Assembly: GCA_949300425.1 (NCBI GenBank)
Contig: CASGED010000059.1
Coordinates: forward strand, 1-64,000
Source: an uncultured Bacteroides sp.
GTDB taxonomy: Bacteria; Bacteroidota; Bacteroidia; Bacteroidales; Bacteroidaceae
Reading direction: 5' to 3'
Length of the DNA stretch: 64,000 nucleotides
The position numbers were made by a program, and so were the translations under genes. The notes beneath the pieces were generated by a model that worked only from the letters and a program-made list of their open reading frames with translations, had not been told where the DNA came from and ran no database searches. How positions within the stretch are numbered: position 1 is the stretch's first letter; each line of letters opens with the position of its first letter. Shown here one piece after another: positions 25,945 through 34,577 of this stretch.

Positions 25945-26784
25945 TTACAACTCCGCCTCTGTCCATTTCCCGTCATGCAATTCCATGACGTGCCGATAGC
26001 CCGCCCGGCGCAGGGCATGGAGAGCGGCTTCGCGTCCGGAGTCGATGCGGTCGGGATAATGGGCGTCGGTGTTGACCTGAATGCGGATGCCTAAGTCGTG
26101 CAGAAAGGAGAAATAGCGCGCATCGGGATAGAACACGCCCAACTCCTGATAGGCTTTGGTATTGACCTCCATCTGGAGGCCTTGACGGGCGATGTCCTCG
26201 AAGTAAGAGCGCACCAAGGCGTCATACCACGGCTCGTCCATGATGCCCGGACGCATGTAGGAGGCATTATAGTGTATCTTGTCGGCATGCCCCACAATGT
26301 CGAATCCTCCATGGCGCAACATGGCCGTGGAGCGGGTGTAGTATTGGCGGACGGCCTCGCGCACATCCCCGTCAAAATGCTCTTCCACCATCCGTTTGAA
26401 CTTATCCGCCGGCAGGTCGGCGTCAACAATCCTTCCCTCTGGGTCGCGCAAGAGGTGGACGGAGCCGATGCGGTAATCTAAGGGCAGATTGGCAAAGCGG
26501 GGCAAGGCGGGGTTATGACGCTCATCGAGGTAGTCTATCTCCAAGCCGATGTACAGTTCGATGCGGTGTCCGTACGTACAGCGCATACGGTGGAACTCGG
26601 CCAGATATTCATCCATGCGGTCCCACTCCATGGTCCATGCCGTGGGGAAAGGCAAGGGGGCATGGGAGGAGAAGCCCAAGGAAGTGAAGCCCCGGTCGAT
26701 GGCAAAACGGATGTGGTCGCGCATCTGGCACCGCCCGTCGCAATAGGACGTATGTGTATGATAGTTCGTGAGAGTCGCTTTCAT
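25945..26784 (-). CDS. PHP-domain histidinol-phosphatase-like protein
   Basis: A 279-residue metal-dependent phosphoesterase of the PHP family. Metal-binding motifs are NYHTHTSYCDGR near the N-terminus, SLGFSSHAPLPF, IGLEIDYL, and later IVGHADKIHYN and IQVNTDAHYP. Closest by pattern to HisK-type histidinol-phosphatases, but many Bacteroidetes also carry a HisB phosphatase, so the natural substrate is uncertain. The start at 26784 overlaps the stop of the upstream ABC-F gene by four bases (ATGA), implying translational coupling. Confidence 0.85.
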   Translation of the reverse strand: MKATLTNYHTHTSYCDGRCQMRDHIRFAIDRGFTSLGFSSHAPLPFPTAWTMEWDRMDEYLAEFHRMRCTYGHRIELYIGLEIDYLDERHNPALPRFANLPLDYRIGSVHLLRDPEGRIVDADLPADKFKRMVEEHFDGDVREAVRQYYTRSTAMLRHGGFDIVGHADKIHYNASYMRPGIMDEPWYDALVRSYFEDIARQGLQMEVNTKAYQELGVFYPDARYFSFLHDLGIRIQVNTDAHYPDRIDSGREAALHALRRAGYRHVMELHDGKWTEAEL

Positions 26785-28580
26785 GATTCTTCTATTTCGC
26801 TTAGTTCCATCCAACGTTCGGTTTTCTCATCTATCAGTCCGTCCACCACGGGCAGGCGTTTGGACTTCTCGGTCAGCTCGTCCACGGAGAGGGTGCCGCT
26901 GCACAGAGCCTCCTCCAGGGCTTTCTTTTCGGCTTCCAGGGCGGCTATTTCCTGCTCCAACGCCTCGAACTCTTTCCTCTCTTTATAGCTCATGCGGCGG
27001 GGACGGTTGGCGTTACGGGCGGTGGGAGCGGTCTCCTTAGCGGCGGGTGCCGGACGGGGAGCGGCCTGCTGTTCGCGTTCGTGGCGGAGGCGGGCTTCCT
27101 TCCAGGCACGGTATTGGGTGTAGTTGCCGGGGAAGTCGCGGATGTCGCCCTGCCCGTTGAACACCAGCAGATGGTCCACCACCTTGTCCATGAAATAACG
27201 GTCGTGGCTCACCACGATGACGCATCCGGCAAAATGCTGAAGGTAATCCTCCAGGATTTGCAGAGTGACAATGTCCAAGTCGTTGGTAGGCTCGTCCAGC
27301 ACCAGGAAGTTGGGATTACGCATCAAGACGGTGCAGAGGTAGAGCCGACGGCGTTCGCCCCCGGAGAGCTTGTAGACATAGCTATGCTGGGTTTCGGGAC
27401 TGAAGAGGAAGTGCTGGAGGAATTGGGAAGCGGTGAGTTTCCTTCCTCCCCCAAGGTCGATGACTTCGGCGATGGCGCGCACCACGTCTATCACCTTCAT
27501 CTGCTCGTCAAATTGGAGTCCCTCTTGCGAATAGTAGCCGAAGCGCACGGTCTCGCCCACGTCCAACGTACCGCTATCGGGCTGCTCAATGCCCATCAGA
27601 ATTTTGAGGAAGGTGGACTTGCCGGTGCCGTTGTTTCCCACGATGCCCATCTTCTCATAACGGGCGAAGATGTAAGAGAAGTCGTCCAATATCTTCAACT
27701 CTCCGAAGGACTTGCACAAGTGGTCGGCCTCGAAGATTTTGTTGCCTATGTAGGACGCTTTCACATCGAGACGCACCTGAGTGTCGTACGTGCGGCTCTT
27801 GGCTACCTTCTCCAGTTCGTAGAAGGCTTCCTCACGATAGCGTGCCTTGTGTCCACGGGCCTGGGGCATACGGCGCATCCACTCTAACTCCGTACGGTAG
27901 AGATTGTTGGCACGCTCCACCTCGGCGTTGTGGGCATCGATGCGCTCCTGGCGTTTCTCCAGGTAGTAAGAGTAATTGCCTTTGTAGGCATAGAGGGTGC
28001 GGTTGTCTATCTCCAGAATGCCGGAGCATACGCGGTCGAGGAAGTAACGGTCGTGCGTCACCATGAGAAGGGTCACGTTGGTGCGGCGCAAATAGTCCTC
28101 CAGCCATTCGGTCATATCCAAATCAAGGTGGTTGGTAGGCTCGTCCAGCATAAGGAAATCAGGCTCGCTGATGAGTGTGTCGGCCAGCGCCACACGCTTC
28201 AGCTGGCCTCCGGAGAGGTTGCCCACACGCTGGTCGAAGTCGCGTATCTTGAGTTGGGAAAGTATCTGCTTGGCCTTCAGCTCGTGTTCCTCGTTATGGT
28301 CTCGCCCGTAGTGGAAACAGGCCTGGAGCACGGTCAGTTCGGCCGGATAGTGTGGTGTCTGCTCCAAGTAGCCCATACGCAAGTCGCGCCTATAGGTGAC
28401 GGTGCCGGAATCATGCCCTTCCTTGCCGGCAAGGATGTTGAGCAGGGTGGTCTTCCCGCTTCCGTTGCGGGCGATGAGTCCCACCCGCTGCCCCTCGGCC
28501 AGGCCGAAGGAGATGTCCTCGAACAGCACCCGGTCGCCAAATGATTTGGTCAAGTTTTCTACCTGTAGGATTGGAGTCAT
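26781..28580 (-). CDS. ABC-F family ATPase, Uup-like
   Basis: A soluble protein with two ATPase domains and no membrane segments, expected to act on ribosomes or DNA intermediates rather than transport. Walker A motifs are ARNGSGKTTLLN and GNNGTGKSTFLK; signatures are NLSGGQLKRVALA and KLSGGERRRLYL. The inter-domain linker is rich in charged residues (about 230-290). After residue 520 comes a charged C-terminal coiled coil (YKERKEFEALEQEIAALEAE), the mark of Uup-type members. Length 599 is normal. It is not clearly an antibiotic-resistance type. Confidence 0.9.
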   Translation of the reverse strand: MTPILQVENLTKSFGDRVLFEDISFGLAEGQRVGLIARNGSGKTTLLNILAGKEGHDSGTVTYRRDLRMGYLEQTPHYPAELTVLQACFHYGRDHNEEHELKAKQILSQLKIRDFDQRVGNLSGGQLKRVALADTLISEPDFLMLDEPTNHLDLDMTEWLEDYLRRTNVTLLMVTHDRYFLDRVCSGILEIDNRTLYAYKGNYSYYLEKRQERIDAHNAEVERANNLYRTELEWMRRMPQARGHKARYREEAFYELEKVAKSRTYDTQVRLDVKASYIGNKIFEADHLCKSFGELKILDDFSYIFARYEKMGIVGNNGTGKSTFLKILMGIEQPDSGTLDVGETVRFGYYSQEGLQFDEQMKVIDVVRAIAEVIDLGGGRKLTASQFLQHFLFSPETQHSYVYKLSGGERRRLYLCTVLMRNPNFLVLDEPTNDLDIVTLQILEDYLQHFAGCVIVVSHDRYFMDKVVDHLLVFNGQGDIRDFPGNYTQYRAWKEARLRHEREQQAAPRPAPAAKETAPTARNANRPRRMSYKERKEFEALEQEIAALEAEKKALEEALCSGTLSVDELTEKSKRLPVVDGLIDEKTERWMELSEIEES

Positions 28581-28653
28581 AATATATATAATATGGTATA
28601 AGCGAATGATATTGAATACTTCTTATTCTTTATTGGTTTGGGGTTCATCTTGG

Positions 28654-28705
28654 CGGAACATTGGCCTCGCCTTCACGAAACAAAAGCGTCTCCTTGGCGA
28701 AACAA
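28654..28705. repeat. 22-bp periodic repeat (CGAAAC words)
   Basis: The words CGGAAC, CGAAAC and CGAAAC begin at 28654, 28676 and 28698, exactly 22 bases apart, with extended similarity (TTGGCGGAACAT, TTCACGAAACAA, TTGGCGAAACAA). It lies between the DUF3805 gene end and the ABC-F start. Confidence 0.75.
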
Positions 28706-28720
28706 AACCATTGACCGGAC

Positions 28721-29527
28721 TTAAAGAGCGGACGCATACGCCTCGGGAAGATTGACCGGTTCGCCCGCTTTCACCTTACTCCACACCAGTTTCATGGGGT
28801 CTGTCCACGTGCCGGTGGTCAGGTTGAGCAAGACGGGAGCCTCGCGGTTTCCATCGATGAGCGTGCGCCACTCCAGCCCATCCACCTCGTTATTCAGTAT
28901 GACGCACAGCACGATGCCCAAGGCCAACCAATGCTCTTTCTTCTTGGGAGCTATCACGCCCTTGTCCACCAGCTCTTGCATGGCTTGCACATCTTCCTCC
29001 ATGCCCTGGAAATCCTTCTTCAGCACATCCTTCACGGTCTTTTCCACCCACTCGTAAGCCTCGTTTATTTGATAAATCTCAGATACACGCACCGGTATCA
29101 GTTCGGCGGGATATTTCACACCCGGCTGACGCACCTGTAAGGAGGCGATGACTTGCCTGGCTTCATCCACAGGCTTTCCCCGCCCGGTGGTAAAGGTACA
29201 CTCGAAGGCAAGGTCGCCGATACCCAGCACCCAAATATGCGACACGTAGTACGTACCTTCCTCCATGAACATTTCTTGGCTATAGGCACACTCGCGCTCT
29301 CCTATCTTTATCCGCTGGGCCGAAGGATTCTCACGCAACTCTTGCTCCACCGAATCCCGCCCGAAGGTAGCGTTCCCCCGATAGGCCGATATGCGGAAAT
29401 TGCCCGTCCATACATCGGGATTATAGAAGAGGAAGGCTTCGGCCGTATCCTCAAATTCTGTCCAGTCTGCCGGGTAATCCATGGCAAACCAGGCTCCGGG
29501 GGCTATAAAACGTTTCGTCTCTTTCAT
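28721..29527 (-). CDS. DUF3805 domain protein
   Basis: A 268-residue protein without signal peptide or membrane helix. The N-terminal half (FIAPGAWFAMDYPADWTEFED) fits DUF3805, a Bacteroidetes family with no known function. The C-terminal part (from about 165) is mostly helical with a hydrophobic segment HWLALGIVLCVILNN. I start it at the ATG at 29527; upstream in-frame codons would place the promoter region inside the gene. It is a single-gene unit on the minus strand, divergent from the two-component genes. Confidence 0.82.
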   Translation of the reverse strand: MKETKRFIAPGAWFAMDYPADWTEFEDTAEAFLFYNPDVWTGNFRISAYRGNATFGRDSVEQELRENPSAQRIKIGERECAYSQEMFMEEGTYYVSHIWVLGIGDLAFECTFTTGRGKPVDEARQVIASLQVRQPGVKYPAELIPVRVSEIYQINEAYEWVEKTVKDVLKKDFQGMEEDVQAMQELVDKGVIAPKKKEHWLALGIVLCVILNNEVDGLEWRTLIDGNREAPVLLNLTTGTWTDPMKLVWSKVKAGEPVNLPEAYASAL

Positions 29528-29562
29528 ATAAGAATGATATTTTAATTCCCGTTTACTGCCTG

Positions 29563-29570
29563 CAAAGTTA
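29563..29570 (-). promoter_or_regulatory. -7 box of the DUF3805 gene
   Basis: On the minus strand TAACTTTG matches TAnnTTTG, 35 bases before the start codon. No exact TTTG -33 element is at the right spacing. Confidence 0.45.
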
Positions 29571-29650
29571 ACATTCCTATGTGTTTTCCACAAGCTCCGT
29601 AACAAAAATGTAACATCTGTTTCATGCCTACGTAATAAAAAGACCTCACT

Positions 29651-29682
29651 TTTGCATTGCTAAAAAATAAAACATACATTTG
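29651..29682 (+). promoter_or_regulatory. Promoter of the response regulator/kinase operon
   Basis: TTTG at 29651-29654 is followed after 20 bases by TACATTTG at 29675-29682, an exact fit to the Bacteroides housekeeping promoter. The ATG lies 27 bases further on. Confidence 0.8.
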
Positions 29683-29709
29683 TAACTGATATAACAAAAG
29701 CATCGACAC

Positions 29710-30399
29710 ATGAAAACATTTCAAATATTAGTCGTAGACGATGAAGAAGACTTGTGCGAGATTCTGAAGTTCAACCTCGAAAATGAAGATTACGTGGTGG
29801 ATACGGCCAACTCAGCCGAAGAAGCCCTGCGCATGGACCTCAGCAAGTATGACCTGCTTCTGCTGGACGTGATGATGGGCGAAATATCGGGCTTCAAGAT
29901 GGCGCGCATGTTGAAGCAAGACCCCAAGACGGCACAGATACCTATCATCTTCATCACCGCCAAGGACACGGAGAACGACACCGTGACGGGCTTCAACCTA
30001 GGAGCCGACGACTACATCTCGAAACCTTTCTCTCTGCGCGAAGTGGCCGCACGCGTCAAGGCCGTGTTGCGCCGCACCAATATGGGCGAGTTCGACCAGC
30101 CGGTAGAACAATTGACGTACAAGACCCTCACATTGGACATTGTGAAGAAGAAAGTGCTTATCGATGGAGAAGAAGTGCCTCTCACCAAAAAGGAATTCGA
30201 GATACTGAAACTCCTTCTCCAAAACAAAGGACGGGTATTCTCGCGCGAGGACATTCTCAACAAGGTGTGGAGCGACGAAGTGTACGTGCTGGACCGAACC
30301 ATCGATGTAAACATCACCCGCCTGAGAAAGAAAATCGGGAATTATGGCAAATGCATCGTAACACGCTTGGGATATGGGTACTGCTTTGAAGCCGAATAA
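29710..30399 (+). CDS. OmpR/PhoB-type response regulator
   Basis: A 229-residue two-component regulator. The receiver domain has the acidic pocket (ILVVDDEED), phosphoacceptor Asp in DLLLLDVMMG, Thr/Ser in IFITAKD and Lys in DYISKPFS. The C-terminal winged helix (about 130-228) includes LTKKEFEILKLLLQNKGRVFS and the recognition region VYVLDRTIDVNITRLRKKIG. Its 3' end overlaps the kinase gene by 26 bases. The pair resembles PhoB/PhoR in layout, but the signal cannot be told from sequence. It is not the RprY-type regulator. Confidence 0.92.
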   Translation: MKTFQILVVDDEEDLCEILKFNLENEDYVVDTANSAEEALRMDLSKYDLLLLDVMMGEISGFKMARMLKQDPKTAQIPIIFITAKDTENDTVTGFNLGADDYISKPFSLREVAARVKAVLRRTNMGEFDQPVEQLTYKTLTLDIVKKKVLIDGEEVPLTKKEFEILKLLLQNKGRVFSREDILNKVWSDEVYVLDRTIDVNITRLRKKIGNYGKCIVTRLGYGYCFEAE

Positions 30400-32167
30400 C
30401 ATACGCCGTTACCTCTCGTTCAGCCGCAGGTTGTTCCTGTCGGTCATCCTGTTGTTCCTCGTCTTTGCGGTGAGCGTCATTGCTTTCCAATATCAACGGG
30501 AAAAGACCTACAAGATAGAATTGCTCAACCTGCAGTTGCAGGATTATAATGAGGACCTCTATTATAAACTTCAGGCCACGCCGGACACTCTTTGGAATTC
30601 GTTTATGGCTGACTATCTGAAGAATAGTTTCAGTCCGGAGCACCTGCGTGTGACCATTATGGACTTGCAGGGGGATGTCCTCTACGACAGCGCAAGGGAC
30701 AGCGCTCAAATGGAGAACCACTTGATGCGCCCTGAAGTACAACAAGCCTTGTCCAACCTGCACAAGGGGTATGACGTAAGACGTACTTCGGCCACCACGG
30801 GCGTCACCTATTTCTATGCCGCCACCCATTGCAATGACGTCATTATCCGCTCGGCTTTGCCCTATAGCATCGACCTGGCCAAAGCCCTGGCCGTGGACAA
30901 GCATTACATCTGGTTCATCCTGCTTGTCACCATTGTGCTGATATTCATCTATTACCAATTCACTTCCCGGTTGGGCACCGCCATCACCCGCTTGCGCCAG
31001 TTCGCCAAACGGGCCGACCGAAACGAACCGATAGAAGACCTTCAATTGGCCTTCCCGCACAATGAGCTGGGTGAAATCTCAGAACATATCATCCAAATAT
31101 ACAGACGCTTGCGCGAGACGAAAGAAGCGCTCTACATCGAACGCGAGAAACTCATCACCCACTTGCAGACCTCACGTGAAGGCTTGGGCGTATTCACCCG
31201 TGAGAAAAGAGAAATACTGGTGAACAATCTGTTCATCCAATATGGCAACATCATCTCCGACTCCAACCTGGAGACCACCGAGGACATCTTCAGCATCCGC
31301 GAGTTTCAGAAGATAACCGACTTCATCGACCGGGCACAACGCCGCCCCATCGGCAAGGACGAGAAACGCATCTCGCTCAATATTAACAAGAACGGACGCA
31401 TCTTCGTGGTGGAGTGCATCATCTTCCAAGACCTCAGTTTCGAGATAAGCATCAACGACATCACACAAGAGGAAGAACAAATACAACTGAAACGCCAACT
31501 CACCCAAAACATAGCCCACGAACTGAAGACGCCCGTGAGCAGCATACAGGGTTATCTGGAGACCATCGTAGACAATGAGAACCTTCCGCCTGAGAAGATG
31601 AAAATGTTTTTGGAACGGTGCTACGCACAAAGCAACCGCCTGACCCACCTCCTGCGCGACATCTCCGTGCTGACCCGCATGGACGAAGCCGCCAACCTGA
31701 TAGACATGGAGAAAGTGGACCTCAGCGTGCTGGTAAACAATATTGTGAACGAATCGGCCTCCGACCTGGAGCAGAAGCACATCACCGTCGTCAACTCGTT
31801 GAAACCACACATCCAGTTGCGCGGAAACTACACCCTGCTCTACTCCATCTTCAGTAACCTGATGGACAACGCCATCGCCTATGCGGGCACTAATATCCAT
31901 ATCAATATCAACTGCTTCCGCGAAGACGAGAATTTCTATTATTTCAGCTTCGCCGATACCGGTGTGGGTGTAGCCCCCGAACATCTGAACCGCCTCTTCG
32001 AGCGTTTCTACCGGGTGGACAAAGGTCGCTCGCGCAAGTTGGGAGGCACCGGCTTGGGACTGGCCATCGTAAAGAATGCCGTTCTCATTCACGGGGGCAC
32101 CATCTCCGCCAAGAACAATCCGGGAGGCGGGCTGGAGTTCGTATTCACGTTGGCGAAAGATAAATGA
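30374..32167 (+). CDS. Membrane sensor histidine kinase, partner of the upstream regulator
   Basis: The 597-residue kinase has a membrane helix near residues 21-40, an extracytoplasmic sensor of about 140 residues, a second helix (HYIWFILLVTIVLIFIYYQF, near 175-195), a HAMP-like linker, and a PAS-like region before the catalytic part. The H box is LTQNIAHELKTPVSSIQGYL; the N box is SNLMDNAIAYAG and the G boxes FADTGVGVAPEHL and LGGTGLGLAIVKN. The start at 30374 overlaps the regulator gene by 26 bases. No nearby gene is an obvious target. Confidence 0.92.
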   Translation: MGTALKPNNIRRYLSFSRRLFLSVILLFLVFAVSVIAFQYQREKTYKIELLNLQLQDYNEDLYYKLQATPDTLWNSFMADYLKNSFSPEHLRVTIMDLQGDVLYDSARDSAQMENHLMRPEVQQALSNLHKGYDVRRTSATTGVTYFYAATHCNDVIIRSALPYSIDLAKALAVDKHYIWFILLVTIVLIFIYYQFTSRLGTAITRLRQFAKRADRNEPIEDLQLAFPHNELGEISEHIIQIYRRLRETKEALYIEREKLITHLQTSREGLGVFTREKREILVNNLFIQYGNIISDSNLETTEDIFSIREFQKITDFIDRAQRRPIGKDEKRISLNINKNGRIFVVECIIFQDLSFEISINDITQEEEQIQLKRQLTQNIAHELKTPVSSIQGYLETIVDNENLPPEKMKMFLERCYAQSNRLTHLLRDISVLTRMDEAANLIDMEKVDLSVLVNNIVNESASDLEQKHITVVNSLKPHIQLRGNYTLLYSIFSNLMDNAIAYAGTNIHININCFREDENFYYFSFADTGVGVAPEHLNRLFERFYRVDKGRSRKLGGTGLGLAIVKNAVLIHGGTISAKNNPGGGLEFVFTLAKDK

Positions 32168-32221
32168 TAATTGAGTAGTTTCACGCTTTCACCATCTTTC
32201 ATTTTATTGATTTTCAAGTAT

Positions 32222-32272
32222 ATGTTGTGAAACATGCCTTTCTTTCACGTTTAGGCATGTTTCACACAACAT
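32222..32272. repeat. Long hairpin after the kinase gene
   Basis: Arms 32222-32239 (ATGTTGTGAAACATGCCT) and 32253-32272 pair over 18 bp with a two-base bulge and a 13-base loop. It lies 55 bases after the kinase stop. It lacks a T-run, so is not a standard intrinsic terminator but may end or protect the transcript. Confidence 0.7.
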
Positions 32273-32366
32273 GGTAAAATCGTACATCCATATGCACAAA
32301 TCGTACAGAACCGGTTTCTAAGGGAGCATCCCGCATCCTTCACACAAACGGAGAGGTGAAACATCC

Positions 32367-32386
32367 GTGAAAGATGCATCTTTCAC
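32367..32386. promoter_or_regulatory. Perfect 20-bp palindrome
   Basis: GTGAAAGATGCATCTTTCAC reads the same on both strands. Related half-sites (GTGAAAC, GTGAAAG, TTTCAC) recur many times between 32181 and 32548. This is the form expected of a dimeric regulator site; the regulator is unknown. Confidence 0.55.
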
Positions 32387-32570
32387 CGTATTTCCCTTAA
32401 AATCAATCGGCTGAAAGGCCGTGAAAGCGTGAAACATACATCAGCGAAACTTCTTGTAGCGTGTGAAACATCGGCCGGATAAAGCAAACCATAGGCTTAT
32501 CCGATACAAAACATCGCTTCTTCCGTGTCCTTTCACCGCTTCTTGTGAAGGAAGACACCGGATGATTTTC

Positions 32571-32642
32571 ATTTAAAGAGAGCACCCTTCTGATTTAAAG
32601 GGAAGAGACGGGAGATTAAATCAGACGGGGCAGGAGATTAAA
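32571..32642. repeat. 22-bp periodic repeat (ATTTAAAG / ATTAAA words)
   Basis: ATTTAAAG at 32571 and 32593, then ATTAAA at 32615 and 32637, are exactly 22 bases apart. The intervening bases share GGGAGAGACGGGAG-like purine-rich sequence. It lies 144 bases before the DUF4468 gene. Confidence 0.8.
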
Positions 32643-32785
32643 CGATAATGTAGCTATTCCCATTTCTATAAGTTTTGCATAAAATAACAAGCAGAAAGTA
32701 GAGTTTCGGAGGCTTTTTTGTAATATTGCAAACGAAATGTTATGTGTTACTATCGAAAGAATAAACTCAAAAAATTAAATATACA

Positions 32786-33928
32786 ATGAAAAGAACTACC
32801 AAACTCTTATTCGTGCTGGCCTGCTTGTGCATGCCTTTGATACTTCACGCCCAGAAACGAGATGATAGCAAATACTTAGCCGGGGCCGTCCCTGAAGTGG
32901 ACGGGAAAGTAGTGTTTAGTAAGGAATTCAGCATCCCCGGCATGTCACAGGACGAGATATTTGAACGCATGCAGAAATGGATGCAGATACGCCTGAAACG
33001 AAATCAGAACGAAACAAGCCGCATTGTATTTACCGACAAAGAGAAAGGGCAAGTCATAGGAATCGGAGAAGAATGGATTGTATTCCAGTCCACCGCCTTG
33101 GCGCTCGACCGCACACGTGTGCAATATCAGTTAGGAGCTTTCTGCCAACCGGAAGCCTGCGAGTTACGCATTGAGAAAATACGATACACGTACGGAGAAG
33201 GCCGGGACCAAGAGAAGTACATGGCCGAAGAATGGATTACCGATGAATATGCCTTGAATAAGAGCCAGACAAAACTGGTACGCGGACTTGCCAAATGGCG
33301 CCGGAAAACAGTAGATTTCGCCGATGCGCTTTGCGCCGAAGCAGCCGACGCCTTGAGTGCCGCAAGTATTGACCAAATAATCGCCTCGACCGGTGAAGAA
33401 GAGACAAAAGAAGGAAACGAGCAACCGGTTAAAGCCATAGTAAACGCTGGACCTACAGTGATTACCTCGAAGAAAGAAGTGATTCAGGCCACACCTACAG
33501 GCGGTCAGGAACAACCCAAGGTAACGGTCGCCACGCCCGTTGTCACCGCACAGTCCGCCACATCACCCGCGAGCAACGGATATAAAGAGACAGACCCCAC
33601 CCAACTCACGTCCGATCTCATCCAAGTAGGTTCAGGCAAACTGGTTATCGTCATCGGTACGGATGCGTTCAACATGACCATGATGACAGCCAATGCCGGC
33701 GGTTCATTAGGCAAGATGTCCGGAAAACCTGTCATTTATACCATACTCACTCCCGAACAAAATCATGCCCCAATGGATCAGGCGGATACATATACCGTCC
33801 GTTTCTACCCCAACGGCCAGGAAGAGCCGACCGTGATATTAGAGTGCAAGAAACTTCCTTCACAAGCACCGATGGAAGGACAGCCTCGCATGTACATTGG
33901 AGAAATTTTGAAGGCGATGGTTAAATAA
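32786..33928 (+). CDS. Secreted DUF4468 domain protein
   Basis: The 380-residue protein has a signal peptide (LLFVLACLCMPLILHAQ) and an N-terminal DUF4468 domain (about 38-130, with VVFSKEFSIPGMSQDEIFERM), a Bacteroidetes family with a TBP-like fold and no known function. A low-complexity Thr/Val/Pro/Gln-rich linker (about 205-270) joins it to a C-terminal domain with VGSGKLVIVIGTDAFNMTMM. It is probably periplasmic. Function is unknown. Confidence 0.8.
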   Translation: MKRTTKLLFVLACLCMPLILHAQKRDDSKYLAGAVPEVDGKVVFSKEFSIPGMSQDEIFERMQKWMQIRLKRNQNETSRIVFTDKEKGQVIGIGEEWIVFQSTALALDRTRVQYQLGAFCQPEACELRIEKIRYTYGEGRDQEKYMAEEWITDEYALNKSQTKLVRGLAKWRRKTVDFADALCAEAADALSAASIDQIIASTGEEETKEGNEQPVKAIVNAGPTVITSKKEVIQATPTGGQEQPKVTVATPVVTAQSATSPASNGYKETDPTQLTSDLIQVGSGKLVIVIGTDAFNMTMMTANAGGSLGKMSGKPVIYTILTPEQNHAPMDQADTYTVRFYPNGQEEPTVILECKKLPSQAPMEGQPRMYIGEILKAMVK

Positions 33929-33933
33929 ATGGG

Positions 33934-33949
33934 AATTTAGCGCTAAATT
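33934..33949. repeat. 16-bp palindrome AATTTAGCGCTAAATT
   Basis: A perfect palindrome six bases after the DUF4468 stop. Its first half matches the TTTAGCGC core of the motif at 41483 and 49774. Confidence 0.5.
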
Positions 33950-33961
33950 ATCATTTACCCC

Positions 33962-34150
33962 ATGAATATACAAGATGTAATAACCGGTGGAGGCATTGTC
34001 TTCAAAGGAAAGAAAAACAAGCCTAAGGAAGAAAACAAGATAAAGACAAAAGCCAAGAAGAAAACCTACATCACAGGTTTGCACAATTCAGACTCCGCCA
34101 AGATGAAAGCCGAGATACGCCGCAAACGTGCCAACCGGCATAAAAAGTAG
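33962..34150 (+). CDS. Small very basic protein of unknown function
   Basis: A 62-residue reading frame starting 33 bases after the DUF4468 gene. It has a short N-terminal segment (MNIQDVITGGGIVFKG) and then is dominated by Lys and Arg (KKNKPKEENKIKTKAKKK, RRKRANRHKK). Such composition fits a nucleic-acid or ribosome-binding peptide, but the family is not recognised. A hairpin at 34171-34230 follows, which supports a real transcript end. Confidence 0.45.
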   Translation: MNIQDVITGGGIVFKGKKNKPKEENKIKTKAKKKTYITGLHNSDSAKMKAEIRRKRANRHKK

Positions 34151-34170
34151 CGAACTTGCCTTAAATGGAA

Positions 34171-34230
34171 AGAGGGTGTGTCCGAGTTTAGAAATGGAAT
34201 TTTATTTTTTATGCTTCAGACACACCCTCT
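34171..34230. terminator. Bidirectional terminator-like hairpin
   Basis: A perfect 12-bp inverted repeat (AGAGGGTGTGTC at 34171-34182, GACACACCCTCT at 34219-34230) with a 36-base loop separates two convergent small genes. An A-rich run follows on the plus strand and T-rich bases are in the loop. The GGTGTGTC stem resembles the one after the rubrerythrin gene. Confidence 0.6.
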
Positions 34231-34253
34231 TAAAAAACTATCGCCGGGACGTA

Positions 34254-34430
34254 TTACCAAAAACGATTACGCTCGGGGCAATACTCAAACCCTACGGTTT
34301 TCAACTTTTTGATAATGTCCGCTTTGTCCACGTCCATATCCTCGCAAAGAGCATCCAGCGAAGGATAGAAATCACGCAGTTTTAAGTTGATGAAGCTGTA
34401 CAGCATCATCGGATCTTCAGGTAATTTCAT
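34254..34430 (-). CDS. DUF4250 domain protein
   Basis: A 58-residue frame read from 34430 to a TAA at 34254-34256. The product begins MKLPEDPMMLYSFINLKLRD and continues with FYPSLDALCEDMDVDKADII and ends CPERNRFW, matching the DUF4250 family (consensus 'LPxDPMMLLSFVNxKLRD'), which has a short helix-turn-helix-like fold and no established role. Length is typical of the family. It lies downstream of btuC on the same strand, 147 bases away. Confidence 0.88.
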   Translation of the reverse strand: MKLPEDPMMLYSFINLKLRDFYPSLDALCEDMDVDKADIIKKLKTVGFEYCPERNRFW

Positions 34431-34577
34431 TGCAACAATCCTTTTAAATTAAAAAACTAATACCGGCCGCAAAGATACAAAATCTTCCGGTTACAAAGGA
34501 TTGATTTATATCAATTCCATTAAGCTTGCTGCAAATGTCCACAAATGTCCGCAACCTGCCTGCATTCAAGCAGAACC

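Larger units (their letters stand above)
32168..32785. other. Gene-free stretch of 618 bases rich in palindromes and repeats
   Basis: No credible gene. From left to right it holds a long hairpin (32222-32272), two copies of TCGTACA (32280, 32301), a perfect 20-bp palindrome (32367-32386), many GTGAAA/TTTCAC words, an imperfect hairpin (32523-32561) and a 22-bp repeat (32571-32642). A leader or structured RNA is possible. I found no clear promoter for the DUF4468 gene. Confidence 0.7.

Noticed and set aside
29710..32167. RprX/RprY identity for the two-component pair
   Set aside because: The receiver start and kinase N-terminus do not match what I recall of RprY/RprX; left as an unnamed OmpR-type pair.
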